Made by a program: the position numbers and the translations under genes. Positions 58,052 to 64,000 of a DNA stretch of 64,000 bases are shown piece by piece; the stretch's first letter is position 1, and each line of letters begins with the position of its first letter. Origin of the DNA: Pseudomonas wuhanensis (GTDB taxonomy: Bacteria; Pseudomonadota; Gammaproteobacteria; Pseudomonadales; Pseudomonadaceae); contig NZ_CP117430.1 of the NCBI RefSeq assembly GCF_030687395.1, positions 2,046,001 through 2,110,000 on the forward strand. The letters run 5' to 3'. The notes under the pieces are model-generated. The model made no database searches. It was given only the letters and a program-made list of their open reading frames with translations, and had not been told where the DNA came from.

Positions 58052-59005
58052 TTAACGGGTGCGAAGTCCGTCAATAAACCCGAGGATTCGCGCGCCGAGT
58101 TCGGCGGCCAGCGGTAATTGCGGATCTTTATAGGAGGCCAATTGCCGCTTCACGTCGTTGGGCACGATGCGCATCACGTGGTTCATGCCTTCGATCAGCG
58201 CCAGTTCGGCGTCCGGTTTGGCGGCCTTGAGTGCCTTGGCGTCACCCACGCCGACCTGAATGTCGTTGCTGCCCTGGATGATCAGCGCCGGCATTTTCAA
58301 TTTGGCGAAGGCCGCCGCCGGGTCTTGGCGGAACAGCGAAATCAGATACGGCTGCACGCTGGGGCGGAAAATCACCTGCAATTGCGGGGGCACGTTGTCG
58401 TCGGTATGGCCGGCCTTGAGGCTGTCGAGCAGTTCATTGCTGCGCAGCATCAACGGCGGTGGCAGGCGATTGCTCAGCTGCTGGCGCAGTACCTGATCGA
58501 TCGGCCGGGCGCTGCCGGACATGGAAATTACCGCCGCGGCATCGACGTTTGGCGCCGCCAGGCTGGCGATCAAAGCACCTTCACTGTGGCCCAGCAAAAT
58601 CAGTTTGCCAAAGCGCGGATCGGCTTTGAGCTTCTGGCCCCAGGCTTCGGCGTCGGCCACATAGGCTTCCACCGAGAGATTACGTTCGTCTGGAGTCGCA
58701 GCCAGGCTCGCCGCCACGCCGCGCTTGTCGTAGCGCACGCTGGCGATGTTGTGTTTGGCCAGCACCCAGGCCAGCCGTTTGAGGCTGTCGTTGCGTCCGC
58801 CGTCGGGGTTGTTTCCGTCACGATCCGTAGGGCCGGAGCCGGAAATGATAAGGACAACCGGCACAGGCGTGTCGGACTTGGGCAGCAACAGCGAGCCGAA
58901 AAGCTCGCCGCTGCCCGTGTCCAATGTGATCGGGCGTTGCAGCACAGTGGCCTGTGCAAAGCCGGTAAACAGGGTAAGGCTCAAGGCTAGAACTCGCAGC
59001 ATCAT
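58052..59005 (-). CDS. Secreted alpha/beta hydrolase
   Basis: The 317-residue protein starts MMLRVLALSLTLFTGFAQA, a signal peptide, and has the hydrolase fold with an oxyanion region ISGSGPTDRDGNN, nucleophile Ser in LLGHSEGAL, Asp in GSNDIQVGVG and His in EGMNHVM. It is probably a periplasmic esterase; substrate unknown. The 59005 start is followed immediately by a second ATG (59002). Confidence 0.88.
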   Translation of the reverse strand: MMLRVLALSLTLFTGFAQATVLQRPITLDTGSGELFGSLLLPKSDTPVPVVLIISGSGPTDRDGNNPDGGRNDSLKRLAWVLAKHNIASVRYDKRGVAASLAATPDERNLSVEAYVADAEAWGQKLKADPRFGKLILLGHSEGALIASLAAPNVDAAAVISMSGSARPIDQVLRQQLSNRLPPPLMLRSNELLDSLKAGHTDDNVPPQLQVIFRPSVQPYLISLFRQDPAAAFAKLKMPALIIQGSNDIQVGVGDAKALKAAKPDAELALIEGMNHVMRIVPNDVKRQLASYKDPQLPLAAELGARILGFIDGLRTR

Positions 59006-59135
59006 CACGCCATCATCAACAAGGTGCCGGTTGGACTCGCAGGCACCCATAAGGTTCGAGGATGAACTAGTCGGGTAGCCTGCGTATACTGGCGCGCATT
59101 ACGTATTTTAGTTTCGATTTCACGGAGCGTCCCGC

Positions 59136-60227
59136 ATGTCCGGCAATACCTACGGCAAGCTGTTCACTGTCACCACCGCGGGCGAAAGCCATGGTCCGGC
59201 GTTGGTCGCCATTGTCGATGGCTGCCCGCCGGGCCTGGAGATTTCCCTTGAGGATCTGCAGCGCGACCTGGACCGCCGCAAGCCCGGCACCAGTCGCCAC
59301 ACCACCCAGCGCCAGGAAGCCGACGAAGTCGAAATCCTCAGCGGCGTCTTTGAAGGCCGCACCACCGGTTGCGCCATCGGCCTGTTGATCCGCAACACCG
59401 ACCAGAAGTCCAAGGACTATTCGGCGATCAAGGATCTGTTCCGCCCGGCGCACGCCGACTACACCTACCACCACAAATACGGCGAGCGCGATTACCGCGG
59501 CGGCGGTCGCAGTTCGGCCCGTGAAACCGCCATGCGCGTGGCAGCCGGTGCGATTGCGAAAAAGTACCTGGCCACCCAGGGCATCGTCATTCGCGGCTAC
59601 ATGAGCCAGCTCGGCCCGATTGAAATCCCGTTCAAGACCTGGGATTCGGTGGAAGAAAACGCCTTCTTCAGCCCCGACCCGGACAAAGTGCCGGAGCTGG
59701 AAGCCTATATGGACCAATTGCGTCGCGACCAGGATTCGGTCGGCGCGAAGATCACCGTGGTCGCCGAAGGCGTGATGCCGGGCCTGGGCGAGCCGATCTT
59801 CGACCGTCTCGACGCCGAACTGGCCCACGCGTTGATGAGCATCAACGCGGTCAAAGGCGTGGAAATCGGCGCCGGGTTTGCCAGCATCGCCCAGCGCGGC
59901 ACCGAACACCGTGATGAAATGACCCCGGAAGGTTTCCTCAGCAACAACGCTGGCGGCATTCTCGGCGGCATTTCGTCCGGTCAGCCGATCGTTGCACACC
60001 TGGCGCTCAAGCCCACCTCGAGCATCACCACGCCAGGCCGTTCCATCGATATCCATGGCAACCCGGTGGAGGTCGTCACCAAGGGCCGTCACGACCCTTG
60101 CGTTGGCATCCGCGCCACGCCGATTGCCGAAGCGATGATGGCCATCGTGTTGATGGATCACCTGCTGCGTCATCGCGGGCAGAACCTCGATGTGCGCGTG
60201 AGCACTCCGGTGCTGGGTCAGCTTTAA
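59136..60227 (+). CDS. aroC: Chorismate synthase AroC
   Basis: The 363-residue enzyme converts EPSP to chorismate with reduced FMN. All three family signatures are visible: [18 protein letters not shown] near the start, the central [16 protein letters not shown], and [18 protein letters not shown] near the end. The start ATG at 59136 follows GGAG. It lies upstream of the MFS and mtn genes. Confidence 0.98.
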   Translation: MSGNTYGKLFTVTTAGESHGPALVAIVDGCPPGLEISLEDLQRDLDRRKPGTSRHTTQRQEADEVEILSGVFEGRTTGCAIGLLIRNTDQKSKDYSAIKDLFRPAHADYTYHHKYGERDYRGGGRSSARETAMRVAAGAIAKKYLATQGIVIRGYMSQLGPIEIPFKTWDSVEENAFFSPDPDKVPELEAYMDQLRRDQDSVGAKITVVAEGVMPGLGEPIFDRLDAELAHALMSINAVKGVEIGAGFASIAQRGTEHRDEMTPEGFLSNNAGGILGGISSGQPIVAHLALKPTSSITTPGRSIDIHGNPVEVVTKGRHDPCVGIRATPIAEAMMAIVLMDHLLRHRGQNLDVRVSTPVLGQL

Positions 60228-60261
60228 TGGCTGACCTCACAGCCGCTGCGGTTTGACGACC

Positions 60262-61407
60262 GTGGCGGCGCTCCCGTACTGGCGGCTCTCCAGTTTCTAT
60301 CTGTTCTATTTCGCCTTGCTCGGTTCGACAGCGCCATTCCTGGCGCTGTACTTCGATCACCTGGGCTTTTCCAGCGCGCGCATTGGCGAACTGGTGGCGA
60401 TCCCGATGCTGATGCGCTGTGTGGCGCCGAATATCTGGGGCTGGCTCGGTGACTACACCGGGCGACGTCTGGCCATCGTGCGGTTCGGCGCGGTCTGTAC
60501 GTTGCTGACCTTCTCACTGATTTTCGTCAACAAAAGCTACGCGTGGCTGGCGATGGTCATGGCCTTGCACGCGTTCTTCTGGCACGCGGTATTGCCGCAG
60601 TTCGAAGTCATCACCCTGGCGCACTTGAATGGCCAGACGTCTCGCTACAGTCAGATTCGCCTGTGGGGTTCCATCGGTTTCATCATCACCGTGGTCGCCC
60701 TCGGGCGGCTGTTTGAATGGCTTAGCCTGGACATCTATCCGGTGGCGTTAGTGCTGATCATGGCCGGGATCGTCGTCAGCAGTTTGTGGGTACCCAACGC
60801 GCAACCGATTCAGAGCGAACGGTTGGCGGGGGAGGGATTCCTCCAGCAATTGCGCAACCCCGGGGTGTTGGCGTTCTACGGTTGCGTGGCGCTGATGCAG
60901 ATGAGTCACGGGCCGTATTACACCTTTCTGACCCTGCACCTTGAGCGACTCGGTTACAGCCGCGGGCTGATCGGCATGCTCTGGGCGGTCGGCGTGGTTG
61001 CCGAAGTCTTGATGTTTCTGGCCATGAGCAAGATCCTTGCGCGTTTCTCTGTGCGCCGGGTGCTGCTGGCGAGTTTCCTGCTGGCGGCCCTGCGTTGGTT
61101 GTTGCTCGGTTCGTTTGCTGAATTCCTTTGGGTGCTGCTGTTTGCCCAAGTGCTGCACGCCGCTACCTTCGGCAGCTTTCACGCGGCTGCCATCCAGTTC
61201 GTGCAACGTAGTTTCGGCGCGCGTCAGCAAGGGCAGGGCCAGGCGTTGTATGCCGCGCTGGCCGGCACCGGCGGTGCACTGGGCGCGCTGTATTCCGGCT
61301 ATAGCTGGAATGCCCTCGGCGCCACATTGACCTTTAGTATCGCCAGTCTCGCCGCCTTCGCCGCTGCCGTTATCATTGCCACACGCATGCAAGAGGACAG
61401 GCCATGA
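60262..61407 (+). CDS. MFS transporter (HcaT-like)
   Basis: The 381-residue protein has 12 membrane helices. ALPYWRLSSFYLFYFALLGS and WLGDYTGRRLAIV fit the MFS subgroup of HcaT/phenylpropionate-like permeases. The start is uncertain: GTG 60262 is chosen because it gives the usual MAALPYWRLS; TTG 60253 is possible. It overlaps mtnB as ATGA, so it may export or import a substrate of the salvage pathway; that link is inference. Confidence 0.88.
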   Translation: MAALPYWRLSSFYLFYFALLGSTAPFLALYFDHLGFSSARIGELVAIPMLMRCVAPNIWGWLGDYTGRRLAIVRFGAVCTLLTFSLIFVNKSYAWLAMVMALHAFFWHAVLPQFEVITLAHLNGQTSRYSQIRLWGSIGFIITVVALGRLFEWLSLDIYPVALVLIMAGIVVSSLWVPNAQPIQSERLAGEGFLQQLRNPGVLAFYGCVALMQMSHGPYYTFLTLHLERLGYSRGLIGMLWAVGVVAEVLMFLAMSKILARFSVRRVLLASFLLAALRWLLLGSFAEFLWVLLFAQVLHAATFGSFHAAAIQFVQRSFGARQQGQGQALYAALAGTGGALGALYSGYSWNALGATLTFSIASLAAFAAAVIIATRMQEDRP

Positions 61408-62030
61408 GCCTTACCCGTGAACACCTTGCTCAAGAAATCATCGACGCCGGGCGTTTTCTGTATGGCCGCGGCTGGTCGCCGGCCACCAGCAGCAATTACT
61501 CCACCCGCCTGTCGCCGACTGAAGCCTTGCTGACGGTGTCCGGCAAGCACAAAGGCCAGCTGGGCATCGACGATGTGCTGGCCACCGACCTGTCGGGCAA
61601 TAGCCTGGAACCGGGCAAAAAACCGTCCGCCGAAACCCTGCTGCATACTCAGCTCTACAGCTGGCGCCCGGAGATCGGCGCGGTGCTGCACACCCATTCG
61701 GTGAATGCCACGGTGCTGTCGCGCCTGACGTCGGAAGACTTCATCGAGTTCGAAGGCTACGAACTGCAAAAAGCCTTCAGCGGCGTCTCGACTCACGAAT
61801 CCCGCGTGCGCGTGCCGATTTTCGACAACGATCAGGACATTGCACGGCTGGCCGCCAAGGTGCAGCCTTGGCTCGACGCCCATCCTGATTGCGTCGGCTA
61901 TCTGATCCGTGGCCATGGCCTCTACACGTGGGGCGCGCGTATGAGCGACGCGCTGCGCCAGATCGAGGCCTTTGAATTTTTGTTCGAGTGCGAGTTGAAG
62001 ACGCGCTCGCTCTCGAACCATAAAGCATGA
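61404..62030 (+). CDS. mtnB: Methylthioribulose-1-phosphate dehydratase MtnB
   Basis: The 208-residue class II aldolase-fold enzyme dehydrates MTRu-1-P in the methionine salvage pathway. ATSSNYSTRLSPTEAL (N-terminal), the zinc site HTHSVNATVLS and GHGLYTWGAR are visible. It starts in the ATGA overlap with the MFS gene. Confidence 0.95.
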   Translation: MSLTREHLAQEIIDAGRFLYGRGWSPATSSNYSTRLSPTEALLTVSGKHKGQLGIDDVLATDLSGNSLEPGKKPSAETLLHTQLYSWRPEIGAVLHTHSVNATVLSRLTSEDFIEFEGYELQKAFSGVSTHESRVRVPIFDNDQDIARLAAKVQPWLDAHPDCVGYLIRGHGLYTWGARMSDALRQIEAFEFLFECELKTRSLSNHKA

Positions 62031-62050
62031 ACCGTTAAGGAGTTGCCCAG

Positions 62051-62596
62051 ATGAGCAGCCTGTCCGTTTACCACGTCAGCAGCCCCGAAATACCGAACAA
62101 AGTACTCACCCACCTCGAAGACATCGCCTCGACCCTGGCCGAACAGGGTGTGCGCTTCGACCGTTGGCAAGCCACGGCGAAAATCCAGCCCGGCGCCAGC
62201 CAGGAAGAAGTGATCGCCGCGTATCAGGAGCAAATCGACAAGCTGATGACCGAGCGCGGTTACATCACCGTCGACGTGATCAGCCTGAACAGCGATCACC
62301 CGCAAAAAACCGAGTTGCGTGCCAAGTTCCTCGATGAACACCGTCATGGCGAAGACGAAGTACGATTTTTCGTCGCCGGACGTGGCTTGTTCACCCTGCA
62401 CATCGGTGATTACGTCTACGCCGTGCTCTGCGAGAAAAATGACCTGATCTCGGTGCCTGCCGGTACGCCGCACTGGTTCGACATGGGCGAAAACCCGCAT
62501 TTCGTCGCGATCCGCCTGTTCAACAACCCCGAAGGCTGGGTGGCCAATTTCACCGGCGATGACATCGCCAGCCGCTTCCCGCGTCTCGAGGACTGA
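62051..62596 (+). CDS. mtnD: Acireductone dioxygenase MtnD
   Basis: The 181-residue cupin oxidises acireductone to the ketoacid precursor of methionine. The metal-binding [20 protein letters not shown] and the second His in GTPHWFDMG are visible. It lies between mtnB and mtnC. Confidence 0.96.
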   Translation: MSSLSVYHVSSPEIPNKVLTHLEDIASTLAEQGVRFDRWQATAKIQPGASQEEVIAAYQEQIDKLMTERGYITVDVISLNSDHPQKTELRAKFLDEHRHGEDEVRFFVAGRGLFTLHIGDYVYAVLCEKNDLISVPAGTPHWFDMGENPHFVAIRLFNNPEGWVANFTGDDIASRFPRLED

Positions 62597-62600
62597 GTCG

Positions 62601-63284
62601 ATGCCGATCAAAGCAATTCTCACCGACATCGAAGGCACCACCAGCGCGGTGAGTTTTGTGTTCGACGTGCTGTTTCCTTACGCAGCTAAACACCTGCCGG
62701 ATTTCGTTCGCCAAAATGCCGGACGCGCGGATGTCGCCGAGCAGCTCGCCGCTGTTCGGCGTGACGGCGGTGAGCCGCAAGCCGATGTCGAACGGGTCAT
62801 CGACATCCTCTTGGGCTGGATCGCCGAAGACCGCAAGGCCACGCCGCTCAAGGCGTTGCAAGGGATGGTCTGGGAGCAGGGTTATCAGGCCGGGGAGTTG
62901 AAAGGCCACGTGTACCCGGACGCCGTTGAAGCGCTCAAGCGCTGGCATCAGGAAGGTTTCAAACTGTTTGTGTATTCCTCGGGCTCGATTCAGGCGCAAA
63001 AACTGATCTTCGGCTGCTCGGACGCGGGAGATTTGTCGCCCCTGTTCAGCGGCTATTTCGACACCACCTCGGGGCCCAAGCGTGAAGCGCAGTCCTACGA
63101 GCGCATTTCCCAGGGGATTGGCGTTGATGCTTCGCAGGTTCTGTTTCTGTCCGACGTCGTTCAAGAGTTGGACGCCGCGCGTGCAGCCGGAATGGCAACC
63201 TGTGGCCTGGCCCGTGAGGGCGGGGAACTGACAGGGCACGTGACCGTCGACAGCTTTGCGCGGATCAATCCTTCAGCCCTGTAA
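62601..63284 (+). CDS. mtnC: Enolase-phosphatase E1 MtnC
   Basis: The 227-residue HAD enzyme does two steps (enolisation and dephosphorylation) to form acireductone. D-I-E-G-T-T at the start ([15 protein letters not shown]), [12 protein letters not shown], and [15 protein letters not shown] are visible. The ATG at 62601 is 4 nt after the mtnD stop; an in-frame ATG 14 codons earlier lies in mtnD. A terminator follows. Confidence 0.96.
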   Translation: MPIKAILTDIEGTTSAVSFVFDVLFPYAAKHLPDFVRQNAGRADVAEQLAAVRRDGGEPQADVERVIDILLGWIAEDRKATPLKALQGMVWEQGYQAGELKGHVYPDAVEALKRWHQEGFKLFVYSSGSIQAQKLIFGCSDAGDLSPLFSGYFDTTSGPKREAQSYERISQGIGVDASQVLFLSDVVQELDAARAAGMATCGLAREGGELTGHVTVDSFARINPSAL

Positions 63285-63321
63285 ACCACATAACAGGGAT
63301 TGCATAACCGCAGAAACAACT

Positions 63322-63360
63322 CAGGCCGTGAAGCGAAAGCGCTCACGGCCTGTTTGTTTG
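63322..63360 (+). terminator. Terminator after mtnC
   Basis: CAGGCCGTGA and TCACGGCCTG form a 10-bp stem with an inner AGC-GAAA-GC hairpin, followed by TTTGTTTG. Confidence 0.85.
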
Positions 63361-63389
63361 TAGCGCGTTTATTTACACAACCGCAGGAT

Positions 63390-63668
63390 TTAAACCGAGT
63401 GATAGGTCGGCAAGGCGAACCGTTGCTGGCTTTGCAGCATGGAGATCTGCGGCAGTTCGCTGGCCTGTTCGGCGATGTCACGGCGAATTGCGCTGATCAC
63501 CCACGACAGCTGATCGCCGGCATGTAATTGCTGGTAGGAAATCGAACGTTTGAAGACTTTGCCGTCGGTACTGCGCAGGGTCAGCAGAATGCCGCCGTCA
63601 GGCCGGGGCTGGGTGGTCACTTCGAAGTTGGAGAACAGCGACGAAAATTTTTCCTGGATCAGGCTCAT
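63390..63668 (-). CDS. DUF3509-family protein
   Basis: The 92-residue protein (MSLIQEKFSSLFSNFEVTTQ) matches the DUF3509 family of Pseudomonas with LTLRSTDGKVFKRSISYQQL. Function unknown. It is convergent with mtnC. Confidence 0.88.
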   Translation of the reverse strand: MSLIQEKFSSLFSNFEVTTQPRPDGGILLTLRSTDGKVFKRSISYQQLHAGDQLSWVISAIRRDIAEQASELPQISMLQSQQRFALPTYHSV

Positions 63669-63673
63669 GTCTA

Positions 63674-64000
63674 TCAGCTCCGTTTGTGCTTGAAGGGCAA
63701 CATGGAGAGGTAGTTGCAGTGATTGTGCCAGCGCCTGATTTTTAAAAAAATTATATAAATCAACAAGTTAGTTTTTAGACGGTTTTGTGCTTTCGTGCAA
63801 TCTGCATGAATGGCCATCGTGCATCCTGCATTTTGCGTGGTCGCCATCGATTCGATGGAACCAATCACAACGCCAGGGTTCCGCTTTTCGATCTCCGGTC
63901 CGAGCACTTCAGTTGCGGATACAAAACATTTCAAAAACCGCGTGTACAGCTCAAGAACCGCTGACGTATTTTCGATTTCAATCAACGCCACCCGACAATA
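63674..64000 (-). CDS. Possible gene fragment at the right edge
   Basis: A frame is open from the edge to a stop at 63674, with GTG at 63991. The first part (ALIEIENTSAVLELYTRFLK) could be real, but the last third is AT-rich and has no pattern. No family recognised. It may be a partial gene or chance. Confidence 0.25.
   Translation of the reverse strand, partial: YCRVALIEIENTSAVLELYTRFLKCFVSATEVLGPEIEKRNPGVVIGSIESMATTQNAGCTMAIHADCTKAQNRLKTNLLIYIIFLKIRRWHNHCNYLSMLPFKHKRS

Noticed and set aside
59067..60173. 368-residue antisense frame over aroC
   Set aside because: Shadow of aroC with His/Arg/Gly-biased noise.

Overview
The window is a Pseudomonas chromosome segment, probably from the P. fluorescens group. 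The genus call rests on inverted pairs of the Pseudomonas REP sequence in host spacers, on small proteins of Pseudomonas-typical families (DUF1652, DUF3509), and on the gene content and codon use. One prophage of about 41.9 kb is inserted in the middle.

Left host region (1-12242). A purine-catabolism cluster reads leftward: puuE, uraD, alc, allA, puuD and an NCS2 permease cut by the window edge. uraH diverges from puuE. Together they cover urate to 5-hydroxyisourate (PuuD), OHCU (UraH), allantoin (UraD), allantoate (PuuE), ureidoglycolate (Alc) and glyoxylate plus urea (AllA). A second purine permease (AzgA type) lies nearby. Three near-identical TTGTATACAA-type palindromes precede puuE, uraH and the AzgA gene, which suggests one shared regulator that is not in the window. 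Next come a LysE exporter, a MarR regulator divergent from a PLP aminotransferase, a glutaredoxin-like protein and folE.

Prophage (12223-54115). It is bounded by a perfect 20-bp direct repeat that lies at the start of folE. Integration separated folE from its native start and promoter and placed it directly behind the integrase gene. Order from the left: int and an excisionase-like gene; a leftward early operon with a PrtN-like protein; a CI-like S24 repressor with operators of form CAATAC-N6-GTATTG over both early promoters; Cro-like and CII-like genes; a TraR-type zinc finger; a primase-helicase; an iteron-like candidate origin; a Q-like late regulator followed by repeats and two terminators; holin; a lambda-type packaging and head module (Nu1, A, W, B, C/Nu3, D, E and connectors); a P2-type contractile tail module (V, W, J, I, H, FI, FII, E/E', T, U, X, D); endolysin and Rz/Rz1; and a Dam-type methylase behind a LexA-like box. 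The particle would be a chimeric myovirus.

Accessory cargo. Between tail genes X and D sit two tandem copies of a moron, each with its own promoter, conserved leader and terminator, encoding unusual CGCGC-motif proteins. The right end (45.4-53.7 kb) carries a LexA-box operon with an internally deleted SRAP protein, several small proteins, a lone response regulator, a 185-bp inverted-repeat element, and an AT-richer two-gene operon (UvrD-like helicase plus DUF2290 protein) that matches a known class of anti-phage system.

Right host region (54116-64000). It holds an Smr-domain gene (the former upstream neighbour of folE), a small membrane protein, an isochorismatase-like hydrolase, prmB, a tail-anchored coiled-coil protein, an alpha/beta hydrolase, aroC, an MFS transporter, the methionine-salvage genes mtnB-mtnD-mtnC, and a DUF3509 gene.
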